Virus record (IMG/VR): IMGVR_UViG_3300045796_000003
Coordinates: 1-34,622 of that record
Direction: 5' to 3' (one strand)
Length of the DNA: 34,622 bases
Origin: a virus
Shown here: one piece after another, positions 15,783 to 24,005 of the stretch
How positions within the stretch are numbered: position 1 is the stretch's first letter
How the letters are laid out: the number at the start of each line of letters is the position of its first letter
Notes under the pieces: generated by a model
Told to the model about the DNA's origin: nothing
Databases searched by the model: none
Seen by the model: only the letters and a program-made list of their open reading frames with translations
Position numbers and translations under genes: made by a program

Positions 15783-16148
15783 TTATCCGTGGTAATCGGC
15801 TGAAACGAGCATGAACCGGAAAATATACGCGCCCGGCATGTACCCGCCTAACCAAAGTTGCATTTTGATTTTTGGCGATCGCGGGTTGATTTGAAGATCA
15901 ACTGGCAATCCCTTTTTAATCAGTTCTGGATGGCCAATTAACTCCGCCCTGAACTCGCATTTTTCGACAAAACTGGTGTTTGATTGGCCATTATCAAGCC
16001 GGAAATCGCTGACAAGTCGGCTATGGGTCAATGGCACCTGGGATTGACCTGGAATGGTCGGAAACGAAAGCGTGGCCATCCCATCCTTGCCGCCAATCAT
16101 TAGCTCAAGTTCCTTTTGGCCCTCAAGATGCTCTTCCCATGCGTTCAT
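15783..16148 (-). CDS. Hypothetical head-module protein
   Basis: A 121-residue protein starting MNAWEEHLEGQKELELMIGG. Its ATG (16148) overlaps the stop of the 56-residue gene before it. After an N-terminal helix it looks beta-rich with several Gly/Pro turns (LPVDLQINPRSPKIKMQLWL). It lies between the portal and the protease-capsid gene. No conserved motif recognised. It could be a head-tail connector or minor head protein. A 99-base gap to the fusion gene shows no hairpin. Confidence 0.55.
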   Translation of the reverse strand: MNAWEEHLEGQKELELMIGGKDGMATLSFPTIPGQSQVPLTHSRLVSDFRLDNGQSNTSFVEKCEFRAELIGHPELIKKGLPVDLQINPRSPKIKMQLWLGGYMPGAYIFRFMLVSADYHG

Positions 16149-16315
16149 TTTTTGATTTTTGACTCGGCAGTCTGTGCGTTTTTCAATTCACGCTTCCACG
16201 CCTTGACGAGATTCCTTTTCGATTTGGCTTCTGCCGCCATGAATCGCAAATCAATTTCCATGCCTCTGATGCTGGTTTGCATCATATCCTGCCAGATTGT
16301 AAATGATTTTCTCAT
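16145..16315 (-). CDS. Small hypothetical protein (56 aa)
   Basis: A 56-residue, strongly charged helical protein (MRKSFTIWQDMMQTSIRGME ... SKRNLVKAWKREL). Its ATG overlaps the portal stop in a TAATG arrangement, and its own stop overlaps the next ATG, so both ends are coupled. This makes it very likely real despite its size. The lysine/arginine-rich helix could bind nucleic acid or a partner in the portal complex. Function unknown. Confidence 0.65.
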   Translation of the reverse strand: MRKSFTIWQDMMQTSIRGMEIDLRFMAAEAKSKRNLVKAWKRELKNAQTAESKIKK

Positions 16316-18276
16316 TAATGTTGTCCGTTAACTGACATCGAAAGCAATGATGCGGGCGGAATCACCAGCCGCGTTTGACGCCGAACAGGGTTTGATGTCT
16401 TGGTTTTCGCTGGCGGTTGCACGGAATCTGCCGCACTTGGCTCGGGGTCCGCCTTTCCGGGGTCGCCATTCTGCATGGCCGGACGGGTGGCATCCGCGCC
16501 ATCCTCGCCGACAAGGCCAATCCCGTGCTTCTCGCCCTCCGCCTTGGCCTCTGCAATCCGCGTGTACAAATCCTCAATCGAGATGCCATCCTCAAGCTGG
16601 TCCTGAACCTGCTGCGGCGACATGATTTGCGCTTCCATGAGTAGGATAAGCGTTTGCGCTTGCACCAACGGGTTGACAAATGCCCAACGCTTGCCCTTGA
16701 AGTTTGCGGCCTCGCAATATTCATCCAAGCGCGAAAGCTTCAAGTCATACCCGCGCCGGTCAAACCAACCGCTCTTTATCGCCGCACGCAATGCCTCGCG
16801 AAACACCTTAGCAACCCATGTGCCAATATGATGCTTCTGGCGAATCTTGCACCAATCTTGAAATGGGATTTGACACATCAACCCGGCGATGAACCCAAGA
16901 TTTTGGTAATCGCCGCTCGCGTGCTGGTATGAAACTCCGGTAGCGATTGCGACCTCGCGATGGCAATCCAGACCGAATTCATGCGTGTGCTCTCCTGGAA
17001 ATGGCGGGGCGAGCATCTTGGCTTCGACGCCATACGGCAGTTCACGCTCTTGGCCGGGCCTCAGCGAATCAACCGGCGTACCGGATGACTGTTGGCCTTG
17101 AACTGGATTTGGCCCGCCAATTCCGCCAGCCGCCCCGTTGGATGCGAAATTGAGCATCGCATTTTCCAGCGTTTCCTGCATCTCATGCGGGATCGTTAAC
17201 CCGGTCGGGAATTTCTTCTCCAGAACGAAAGCGCGAATGTGCGAGGCGATGGCACACAGCGTCAGCGCCTTCGTGAATTGCGAGTTGCGCCAAATCGGCT
17301 GAACAGCGGCATCCATTTCGGTCTGCCCCCGGTCCTGTTCGGCGCGGTCCCGCAAGTTGTTGATAAAAATGATATCATTCGCGGGAACCTGCTCGCGGAA
17401 ATTGGTTTGGCCATTCGGATTTCCGCCCAACGGATAATCGCTTGCGCCATACAGCGAATCGCCGGGGTGCCGGATCAAAATCCAATACGCTAACGGAAAT
17501 CCCCACTTGGGGTGGTATTCAACGCTGCCACGAATCGGGTTTTCTTTGCCAAACCTGCCATCCTTGCCAGAAAATCCCTGATACGTTTCCTGCAAGCGGT
17601 CAGATTCAAGAAAATCAATGGCGAAACCAATCTCGTTTGTCTCGACATTTGGGTCAGTAAAATCGCGGTGGAGTCGGCAAATCAATGAACCATCACGGAA
17701 CACCGACGCCTCAACCATGCGCCCGGCCTCCATCCCTGACCACGACTTGCGGATGGTGAAGTTTTCCTGTTTGGTGTACCACTCCCAGAACTTTTCAATC
17801 GCCGTGTTTGTTTCCTCTTCTTCGATGAATGCGGTTTCCATCGCGCCCGTCGTCTTGTTCGCCTTTTGCTGGTATTCACCAACCCGCATATCCAGCTTGA
17901 ACAGTTTATCGCCGATGACATTGTTTTGCATCGTCCGCTGAACCGCTTTGCCCTGAGGGGTATCCTTAACCAGCGTGCGCGTACGTGCGCGCACCGTGTA
18001 CAGTCCCGGCATCACCTCGGAATTAGCAGAACCGAGCGTACCCTTGAAATCAGCGTTGTATTCGTCGAATTGGCCAGCGTTATACGACCGGAGCAACCGG
18101 GTGAACCCCATTATGTTTCGGCTCAATTCATCCTGCGACGGGGGATTAGAATTCCACCCTCGCACGCTGGTCAAAATGGCTTGTTCATCAAGAAGATGAG
18201 GCTCTGACTTGACTGGCGGGAGGGTGGCAAGATTGATCTTATCCGGTTCAACGGATTTGGATTTGAAAAATTTCAT
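16315..18276 (-). CDS. Portal protein (lambda gpB-like)
   Basis: A 653-residue portal protein of the phage lambda type. Typical features are YNADFKGTLGSANSEV and VRARTRTLVKDTPQGKAVQ near residues 70-115, followed by NNVIGDKLFKLDMR, WEWYTKQENFTIRKSW, and a central region with the EQDRGQTEMDAAVQPIW segment. The C-terminal 60 residues are Pro/Ala/Asp-rich and probably disordered. Portals form the dodecameric DNA entry channel and dock the terminase. The gene follows the terminase by three small genes and is coupled at both ends (ATGA upstream, TAATG downstream). Confidence 0.85.
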   Translation of the reverse strand: MKFFKSKSVEPDKINLATLPPVKSEPHLLDEQAILTSVRGWNSNPPSQDELSRNIMGFTRLLRSYNAGQFDEYNADFKGTLGSANSEVMPGLYTVRARTRTLVKDTPQGKAVQRTMQNNVIGDKLFKLDMRVGEYQQKANKTTGAMETAFIEEEETNTAIEKFWEWYTKQENFTIRKSWSGMEAGRMVEASVFRDGSLICRLHRDFTDPNVETNEIGFAIDFLESDRLQETYQGFSGKDGRFGKENPIRGSVEYHPKWGFPLAYWILIRHPGDSLYGASDYPLGGNPNGQTNFREQVPANDIIFINNLRDRAEQDRGQTEMDAAVQPIWRNSQFTKALTLCAIASHIRAFVLEKKFPTGLTIPHEMQETLENAMLNFASNGAAGGIGGPNPVQGQQSSGTPVDSLRPGQERELPYGVEAKMLAPPFPGEHTHEFGLDCHREVAIATGVSYQHASGDYQNLGFIAGLMCQIPFQDWCKIRQKHHIGTWVAKVFREALRAAIKSGWFDRRGYDLKLSRLDEYCEAANFKGKRWAFVNPLVQAQTLILLMEAQIMSPQQVQDQLEDGISIEDLYTRIAEAKAEGEKHGIGLVGEDGADATRPAMQNGDPGKADPEPSAADSVQPPAKTKTSNPVRRQTRLVIPPASLLSMSVNGQH

Positions 18277-18485
18277 GCCACTTCGATTTTGATTTCTTGC
18301 GGCAACTGAATCGCCGGGTTGTCAAGATTTGGGTCGTCGTATTCGACGCAGAATTCGCCAGTTCTTTCGTTGTGCCACGACTTCACAACCTTGGCCGATG
18401 ATGTCACCATCCCCATTTCCTTTACGGCCCGACCTTTAGCCAATTCCATCATGGTAAACGGGGTTATTGAAATGCACTTTTTCAT
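18273..18485 (-). CDS. Small hypothetical protein upstream of portal (70 aa)
   Basis: A 70-residue protein from ATG 18485 (MKKCISITPFTMMELAKGRA). A GTG at 18494 would add three residues and overlap the previous gene. In lambda this position holds the head-tail joining protein gpW, but the sequence here (beta-type, with KVVKSWHNERTGEFCVEYDD) does not look like gpW. Its stop overlaps the portal start by ATGA. No function assigned. Confidence 0.6.
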   Translation of the reverse strand: MKKCISITPFTMMELAKGRAVKEMGMVTSSAKVVKSWHNERTGEFCVEYDDPNLDNPAIQLPQEIKIEVA

Positions 18486-18487
18486 AA

Positions 18488-19111
18488 TCAACACCCGATC
18501 ATAAATAGCGGCCTAACGACGTTTCCTGGATTCTGACCGTTGCGGATTTTCTCAACCTGAATTTCGTGCTGCCGAACTTCTTTCCAGTATTTCATGGACT
18601 CCAAAACAGCTTCTTCGTCCGCAACCTTGAATCGGTTTCTGTCTGACTCGGTTTCTGAAAACTTTAACTCGTACAACCCCTCAAGGCGTTTGTTCAGAAG
18701 ATTCAAGAACTTTTGCGCCTGAGTCCAGTTTGATTTGACCGGATTTGCGGAGTCAACTGAATCCAAAAGCTGAAAATCCGGCACGTAATAAATTTGATGT
18801 TTCTCACCAGCGGCTACGTTTATGCCTGCATTTCCGGCGACGTTGATCACCTCCTCTACGAGTGTGTAGATTCCCCCTGAAGACTGCGCGAGGAATCCGG
18901 GTTGATTAAAAACGTGGTATTTGTTCGATGAATCCGGCGCGGAAACAATCTGCGCTACTGGGACATTTGCCTCCCCGCCGTTTTTGGCCACAGTCAAACG
19001 CACCGACCACCCATCAGACGGCAGATGGTTCGGCAGGTTTAACTGGAAAAGAAGCGTATCCCCGCACGTAAAGCGTTCGGGGGTCCGCCAAATGATCTTT
19101 TCGATAGCCAC
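18488..19111 (-). CDS. Hypothetical packaging/head-module protein
   Basis: A 207-residue protein beginning MAIEKIIWRTPERFTCGDTL. The first half is beta-type and ends near EKHQIYYVP; the second half is helical (KFLNLLNKRLEGLYELKF ... SMKYWKEVRQHEIQVEKI) and could form a coiled coil. It lies between large terminase and portal. The N-terminal pattern recalls small structural proteins found in phage head clusters, but no family can be named. Confidence 0.55.
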   Translation of the reverse strand: MAIEKIIWRTPERFTCGDTLLFQLNLPNHLPSDGWSVRLTVAKNGGEANVPVAQIVSAPDSSNKYHVFNQPGFLAQSSGGIYTLVEEVINVAGNAGINVAAGEKHQIYYVPDFQLLDSVDSANPVKSNWTQAQKFLNLLNKRLEGLYELKFSETESDRNRFKVADEEAVLESMKYWKEVRQHEIQVEKIRNGQNPGNVVRPLFMIGC

Positions 19112-19126
19112 ATAAACAAGTCAAAG

Positions 19127-19231
19127 TCAAAGATGCCTAGGCGGCACATGCCATTCAACAGCCCATTGATTACCCGGATTTGGTTCCGACTAAAAAGGCG
19201 CGGGAAGCTGGACCTTGTGACTGATAAGCAT
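19127..19231 (-). pseudogene. Short ORF interrupted by an in-frame TAG
   Basis: From ATG 19231 the frame reads MLISHKVQLPAPF, then TAG at 19190-19192, then SEPNPGNQWAVEWHVPPRHL and a TGA. Both halves look protein-like and stay in one frame, so this may be a small gene broken by a single change (for example CAG to TAG) or read through by a suppressor tRNA. No other gene in the window has an internal TAG, so general recoding is unlikely. It fills the gap between large terminase and the next gene. Confidence 0.3.
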
Positions 19232-19292
19232 ATTTTTTATTTGTCTCAAATCACAACCGCGCAAGCTGGTAGGTGGTCAAAAACCTTTTAGT

Positions 19293-21404
19293 TCACTTCA
19301 ACGCTCCAATAATATTATCATCCGCTATCCCGACAAGCTGTTCAAGTTCGCAATCCCTGAACTCTGTAGGGCGAGAGTGCTTGTCGTAATCCGCGTAACA
19401 GTTTTTCTCAGATGAATAATAACGCGAGTTCAATTGACTTGAGTAATCCCGGTTCTTTTCCGACATCCGAGCCAAGCTTTTTGCGGTCAATTCAGCCGAT
19501 GGTTTGCCATCAACGTCAACAATCACCGATTTGTCACGCGGCAGAACTTCCCACTTCACATTTATCCCGCCGCCAATGATGCCATCAAGTTGCTGCTCAA
19601 ACCAGAGATTTTGCCATGTGATTTTCTTGATATTGAACCGCCAGATCCGCCCATCCTTGTCCCTGGCTGACCGTGGCGCGCCCGGAAGGGAAGATTGGAT
19701 GGACGGCACCCCTTTGCCGCCAATGGACAGCCTGCGGTTCTGCCCGGCCCCAAGCAATAGGTGCCACGCCTTTGGCACCATGTATTTTGTCTGGCCTCCG
19801 GGGGCCTGAACTTCAACCAATTCAAAGTATTTAACCGCCGCCGCCTCAATTTGCGATGGCATCCAAGCCGAATCAATTAAAACACGAGGTGCAGGCACTT
19901 TCCAATAGCGCTGCTGTGCCGCCAGCAATTCCCATGAACTCACGTAGCCGATTGCGACTTGGCGAGAATCCCCGGTCTTTGACCAGTCCTTCACAATAAA
20001 CCAGAATGTACCAACAACATGATCTTTTAAATTGTCATCCTCGTCGCCACCGCAGTCCACGGTCATTTGACGGCAATGGAATTGATCGCCGAAACTGATT
20101 TTGCTGGGGTCAGTCTCGTACGTGCCCGGCGTGACATTCCATTTCTGAGACTTTTCCGCATATTCCTTATTCCATGTGCGGGCCGCTGTTTTCTGCCACC
20201 AGATTTTAATCGGCTCGAAGTTGCCCTGTTGCTCGGCCTGCTTTTGACATTTCAGCTTGTCGAGCATCATGTGACCCCAACCGCTTTGATTGTTGATGTT
20301 CAACCGGCGATTAATCCACTGAGGAAAGTTGAACCCGATCTTGCTAGCCAACGCATCGGGACGGGCAGAAACGTAATGCGAGCTTTCATCTAACGCAATT
20401 CGCGTTGAACCAAATTCACCATCATCTAACCATATCCCGTCACAGTGAAAGCAGCGAAAATGAGTCTCTTTAATTATCGCCTCTTCGATATATTCCTCGC
20501 CGTTTTTTATCTTTTCATCCGGCCCACGCTGAAACCCGGCAACCCGGTTGCCATCGGCCAACATCAAAGGCCGATAGTGTTCAATCCATGCGTTGTGGTC
20601 CAGCGATGGAACCGATAACGGCGGGCGCGGCATAAAGTCAGCGCCACGGGTCATAGACTTCTCATCAAATGCCTGCCAGTTGAAAATATGAGGCACGCCA
20701 CAAACCGGACATGCCACATATAATTCTCCTTGATTCGTATTCTGATAATGCCGGTCAAAATCAAAATCACTTTCGCCTCCCTGGCTTTCAAGAAACACAA
20801 TCGCATCCTCATATTGCGTTGTGCGCGCAATCATTTCCTCAATAACCCCTGTCTTTCCGGTAACGAAAGCGTCTTGCATCCCGGCGAATCCAAGGTTTTT
20901 CTGTTGAAGCGTGGAAATGTTAGCCGGCAAAAGGAAAAACGTCTTGTCGGGGAACTTGATCGCCCCCTTGGTCACACGATGGCGACCGCGCCCGAATTCA
21001 TTTGGTATTGTCGCCAGCTTTGAACGAAATCTACCATACCCCATGAAGTCGTCCATGATGCGCGTGGTCGAAACAGTGCCCGCAACCGCCTCGGTGCCAA
21101 AGAAGATCCCAGAATCACCGCTTCGATTGCAAATGTGGTCCGCCGCGCAAACCTCAAGCGTGAAACTCTTCAACGTCTTCACACCAGCCAGCAAGTTTAT
21201 TTCAGTCCTGCTGCTACGCCTAACCGCATCATCATACGCCGCATAAACCGGCTTCAAATAGCACGTCGTATTAATGTCATACGGCATCCCTCCATTCTTG
21301 TGCCCCTTGCCCATCGGCGCATCACCGCGATTATCCAACGCACCGCCCCGAAATCTTTCAGAGCAAGCGGCACGCCGATGAATGTTGATGAAGTCTGCAA
21401 TCAT
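19293..21404 (-). CDS. Terminase large subunit (lambda GpA-like)
   Basis: A 703-residue packaging ATPase/nuclease. The N-terminal ATPase part has a variant phosphate-binding segment LLAGVKTLKSF (71-81) after a helix preceded by RTEI. LESQGGESDFD lies near 205. Two cysteine pairs, ACPVCG (231-236) and RCFHC (317-321), form the zinc element known in GpA proteins. The nuclease domain shows MTVDCGGDED with Asp450 and VLIDSAWM with Asp511, the RNase H-like acidic residues. The ATG at 21404 overlaps the stop of the HAD gene. It cuts and pumps phage DNA into proheads. Confidence 0.88.
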   Translation of the reverse strand: MIADFINIHRRAACSERFRGGALDNRGDAPMGKGHKNGGMPYDINTTCYLKPVYAAYDDAVRRSSRTEINLLAGVKTLKSFTLEVCAADHICNRSGDSGIFFGTEAVAGTVSTTRIMDDFMGYGRFRSKLATIPNEFGRGRHRVTKGAIKFPDKTFFLLPANISTLQQKNLGFAGMQDAFVTGKTGVIEEMIARTTQYEDAIVFLESQGGESDFDFDRHYQNTNQGELYVACPVCGVPHIFNWQAFDEKSMTRGADFMPRPPLSVPSLDHNAWIEHYRPLMLADGNRVAGFQRGPDEKIKNGEEYIEEAIIKETHFRCFHCDGIWLDDGEFGSTRIALDESSHYVSARPDALASKIGFNFPQWINRRLNINNQSGWGHMMLDKLKCQKQAEQQGNFEPIKIWWQKTAARTWNKEYAEKSQKWNVTPGTYETDPSKISFGDQFHCRQMTVDCGGDEDDNLKDHVVGTFWFIVKDWSKTGDSRQVAIGYVSSWELLAAQQRYWKVPAPRVLIDSAWMPSQIEAAAVKYFELVEVQAPGGQTKYMVPKAWHLLLGAGQNRRLSIGGKGVPSIQSSLPGAPRSARDKDGRIWRFNIKKITWQNLWFEQQLDGIIGGGINVKWEVLPRDKSVIVDVDGKPSAELTAKSLARMSEKNRDYSSQLNSRYYSSEKNCYADYDKHSRPTEFRDCELEQLVGIADDNIIGALK

Positions 21405-21772
21405 TTACAATCGTCTTGATTTTCTGAAATCTTTCGGCCAGTGTTCATTTCGACTTGGATTGCGCGATCATCCCAAAGTTCAATCAGTCCGTAATCCTTT
21501 GAATTTGTGATTTCCAACTCAGTTCCGAACACGTCCCAGCACCACTTTTTAATAGGAGTCAATGCGTCATACGTTCCGCCACCAATTAACGGCGAGCCAT
21601 GGCCATGCAATCGCGCAGTGAATATCCGAACCTCTTGCCCATCAGCTATCCACTTCTTCACACGGTCAACCATTGGCTTAATCGGTTTTCCAATGTGGTC
21701 TGGACCATTCCAACCGTCGTAATGCGCCAATGTTCCATCTAGGTCAACTCCAATCCATCCTGATTTGCTCAT
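21401..21772 (-). CDS. HAD-superfamily phosphatase
   Basis: A 123-residue protein from ATG 21772 (MSKSGWIGVDLDGTLAHYDG). DLDGT is HAD motif I with nucleophile Asp10 and general acid Asp12. RIFTARLHGHG carries motif II (Thr), and ELWDDRAIQVE resembles the acidic motif IV. Small phage HAD proteins of this type may dephosphorylate nucleotides, sugar phosphates or nucleic acid ends; the substrate is not evident. A frame start at 21796 would add eight residues. It lies between the small terminase candidate and large terminase, an unusual place for an enzyme, and couples to large terminase by ATGA. Confidence 0.75.
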   Translation of the reverse strand: MSKSGWIGVDLDGTLAHYDGWNGPDHIGKPIKPMVDRVKKWIADGQEVRIFTARLHGHGSPLIGGGTYDALTPIKKWCWDVFGTELEITNSKDYGLIELWDDRAIQVEMNTGRKISENQDDCK

Positions 21773-21824
21773 ATTTTTGCGCCTGTTCTTCCGCATCTAG
21801 TTCTAAGTATGTTCTGGAGTCCAT
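21744..21824 (-). CDS. Possible 26-residue leader gene
   Basis: A 26-codon frame (MDSRTYLELDAEEQAQKYEQ and six more residues) begins one base after the stop of the upstream gene and ends inside the start of the HAD gene in another frame. The composition is protein-like and the spacing fits coupled translation. It could be a tiny gene or a leader that sets translation of the HAD gene. Evidence is limited to position and composition. Confidence 0.3.
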   Translation of the reverse strand: MDSRTYLELDAEEQAQKYEQIRMDWS

Positions 21825-21825
21825 A

Positions 21826-22686
21826 TTATTTTACCTTCATGTCGTTTTTCTTTTCGTCCGAAATCTGTTCGCACTTTTGTAACAAATCTTCCATCTTGTC
21901 CGCGTAATCTTTTTGCCACTGATCAAACGCATCCTTCGCAAGTTGGGTCATGGCTTCGATGAGTTCGACGCGAAATTTTGCACTCACTACAATTCCATCC
22001 GCCGCAAGTTGCCGGATTAAATTTGTGAACGACGCGACAGCCTTTTTCTCCATAGCATCGGAAACGGAGGACATCGTCATCGCTCCCGTGGCCTCAGCCG
22101 TGTATCTGACCGCGCTGGACAGCATCCATGCATCGTCAAACTTGCGGCGGGCGGTTTCCTCCAGCCGTTCCGCAGTCTTGGCAAGGGAGATAGCCCGGCG
22201 ACGTTCCGCATCCTCTTTGGTGGCAACCTCGGGATTTCCTTCCGCCGTTTCGTTCTCCTCGTATCTGCGCAAGAATTCGCGCACGCAAATTTTATCATCA
22301 CTCCGTATAACTTCTTTTATCCATTCCTGCTCAGAATCGCGCCACTTGTTAACCAACCGCGATACCCGCTTCTTTGACCATGTGCCAACACCAAACTTTT
22401 CGCAGAGAATTTCAGCAAGCTCCGTTTGATTAACCAAATCTTTACCACTATGCGCCATGCGGTCGTTAACCGTTTCCTTTTTGATAATTCCCATGCGCTC
22501 AAGCTCGGAGTTCTCAAACTTGTTCGACTTTCCGCCAAGGTATTTGACGCATAGGCTTTGCGCCCGCTGCCGTTCAGCCGGAGATTGCATGTACGATACC
22601 TTGCCCATCATCTCGGCCAATGCATCGCTCATCGCTTCACCGGCTGAATGCGAATTTCCGTCCTGATTGTCGGAGTCGTCGCTCAT
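21826..22686 (-). CDS. Putative terminase small subunit (helix-turn-helix)
   Basis: A 286-residue, mostly helical, charged protein. Residues about 85-120 (LVNQTELAEILCEKFGVGTW followed by SKKRVSRLVNKW) look like the winged helix-turn-helix of lambda Nu1-like small terminases, which bind the packaging site cos or pac. The rest is a long helical region suitable for oligomerisation. It lies two genes upstream of large terminase on the same strand, as expected. It is longer than lambda Nu1 (181 residues). Alternative: a DNA-binding regulator. Confidence 0.6.
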   Translation of the reverse strand: MSDDSDNQDGNSHSAGEAMSDALAEMMGKVSYMQSPAERQRAQSLCVKYLGGKSNKFENSELERMGIIKKETVNDRMAHSGKDLVNQTELAEILCEKFGVGTWSKKRVSRLVNKWRDSEQEWIKEVIRSDDKICVREFLRRYEENETAEGNPEVATKEDAERRRAISLAKTAERLEETARRKFDDAWMLSSAVRYTAEATGAMTMSSVSDAMEKKAVASFTNLIRQLAADGIVVSAKFRVELIEAMTQLAKDAFDQWQKDYADKMEDLLQKCEQISDEKKNDMKVK

Positions 22687-23303
22687 TTTACTTCAAGCTG
22701 TTCGTAAAGTTCATCCAGCTTTTTCTTGAACGGTTCGATTTGCAAACGTACACGCTCCTTGCGTTCGTCCGTCCAATCTAACAGCGGCCCAAACGCATCA
22801 TCGTTCATCAGTTCAGCCAGCGGCTTCTCCAATTTTCGAGGATCAAGGTTGGAAAGCAGCTTGTTGTAGTAATTCGTATGATGCGCGACCAGTCCAACCG
22901 TTCCGCCTTCAACCGACATGCCGCCAGCCTCAAACAACTCATTGCGCCATGCCAACGCCTCTTGAGGCTTCACCACGTCCGCCGCATTCTTCGCAATCCT
23001 CACAAAAAACCGCAACTGACGAAACGTTATTTCGTGGCCATTCGCATCCTTGAACAACTTGCCCATCTGCTGCCAGAAATCAACGGTCATCTCCTTTCCT
23101 GGCAACCGCTGGCACAAATCAATAATGTTCTGGCCAATCCGAACCGCGTCGCCAATCAACTTGACGCTTTTGCATCCGAAATCCTCAACCTCCCGCTTGA
23201 ACGCCGAAACATCGACTCCGATCAACGCCAATTTCTCGGCCTGATACTCGGCCTCTTTCGGGTTGGCGAGCAAAAACTTTTCGCGTGGATTTTCTTGATT
23301 CAT
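22683..23303 (-). CDS. Hypothetical helical protein
   Basis: A 206-residue protein beginning MNQENPREKFLLANPKEAEY, coupled to the next gene by ATGA at both ends. Its middle part (RIGQNIIDLCQRLPGKEMTV ... GHEITFRQLRFFVRIAK) recalls DUF3102-type phage proteins, in which a helical domain precedes a DNA-binding part. The C-terminus is a charged helix (RLQIEPFKKKLDELYEQLE). It leads into the packaging genes and may regulate or assist packaging. Function unknown. Confidence 0.55.
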   Translation of the reverse strand: MNQENPREKFLLANPKEAEYQAEKLALIGVDVSAFKREVEDFGCKSVKLIGDAVRIGQNIIDLCQRLPGKEMTVDFWQQMGKLFKDANGHEITFRQLRFFVRIAKNAADVVKPQEALAWRNELFEAGGMSVEGGTVGLVAHHTNYYNKLLSNLDPRKLEKPLAELMNDDAFGPLLDWTDERKERVRLQIEPFKKKLDELYEQLEVK

Positions 23304-23752
23304 TTGAGTTGTGACTTTCGTTTAGATGACATCCGATTTCTTGACTCCTCGTCCCGCTGACCGTGGCGCGGTTTAAGATTCAGCGCGCCCTGAATTTCGG
23401 TTAGCAACTTAGTCGCATCGTATTTGGTCAGCCCCACTTCGCGGGCGATCTCAGCCGGGCACCGATGGCCAAGGACATCGTCAAGGGCTGACGAATTCAA
23501 CGCATACAGAAGCATTCGAATGCCAAGCCATGGGTTTTTGAACCCCATCAACGTGCGACCTAGTTTCTCTAGACCAACTTGGTCCCTGATAATGATGCCA
23601 GAACCCGCTTCGTCAATCGAACCATTCCCCTCGTTGTCAATGTACCATGATACGACATCTTCGACCACCGGCTCGCTGACGCCGCAATCAGCCGCGCATC
23701 GCTGCGTCCATCCGCGACCATCGGTTTCTTGAGATTGAAAATCTTCTGTCAT
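23300..23752 (-). CDS. Hypothetical protein downstream of the hexanucleotide repeat
   Basis: A 150-residue protein from ATG 23752 (MTEDFQSQETDGRGWTQRCA). It contains a helix-turn-helix-like stretch (CPAEIAREVGLTKYDATKLL), so it may bind DNA. The frame stays open upstream through the repeat as about 37 Gly-Arg pairs and could begin at a GTG at 23986, giving an RGG-like N-terminal extension. The short form is preferred because another frame in the repeat has better coupling. The C-terminus is basic (RHGQRDEESRNRMSSKRKSQ). It overlaps the next gene by ATGA. Confidence 0.55.
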   Translation of the reverse strand: MTEDFQSQETDGRGWTQRCAADCGVSEPVVEDVVSWYIDNEGNGSIDEAGSGIIIRDQVGLEKLGRTLMGFKNPWLGIRMLLYALNSSALDDVLGHRCPAEIAREVGLTKYDATKLLTEIQGALNLKPRHGQRDEESRNRMSSKRKSQLK

Positions 23753-23765
23753 TGTATTTGATTTG

Positions 23766-24005
23766 TTACGACCGCGACCCCGACCGCGACCACGACCGCG
23801 ACCCCGACCGCGACCCCGACCGCGACCCCGACCACGACCCCGACCACGACCCCGACCCCAACCCCGACCGCGACCACGACCGCGACCGCGACCGCGACCC
23901 CGACCGCGGCCACGACCCCGACCGCGACCGCGACCACGACCCCGACCCCGACCCCGACCACGACCCCGACCATTCGAATCCAGCACGCAATATTGATGCG
24001 TTCAT
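23766..24005 (-). CDS. Possible low-complexity Ser-(Gly/Arg/Trp) repeat protein
   Basis: A 79-residue frame starting MNASILRAGFEW and continuing as Ser alternating with Gly, Arg or Trp to a stop at 23766. Its ATG overlaps the upstream stop as TAATG, the same coupling used by genes at 24544 and 24959, and it ends 13 bases before ATG 23752. This makes it the best-placed frame through the repeat. In this frame the variable base of each hexamer changes the amino acid. It could be a flexible linker-like protein, or the repeat may be untranslated. Confidence 0.35.
   Translation of the reverse strand: MNASILRAGFEWSGSWSGSGSGSWSRSRSGSWPRSGSRSRSRSWSRSGLGSGSWSGSWSGSRSGSRSGSRSWSRSGSRS
23769..23972. repeat. 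Hexanucleotide tandem repeat (CGACCN)34
   Basis: About 34 copies of a 6-bp unit CGACCN, where N is G, C or A but never T on the plus strand. Only two units depart elsewhere (CAACCC and CGGCCA). All three minus-strand frames and at least two plus-strand frames are free of stops. On the minus strand the unit reads as Gly-Arg, Ser-(G/R/W) or Val-(G/A/V). Nothing comparable occurs elsewhere in the window. Confidence 0.95.

Noticed and set aside
23769-23972. CRISPR-like array
   Set aside because: The unit is six bases with no spacers; it is a simple tandem repeat. No other direct-repeat/spacer pattern was seen in the window.
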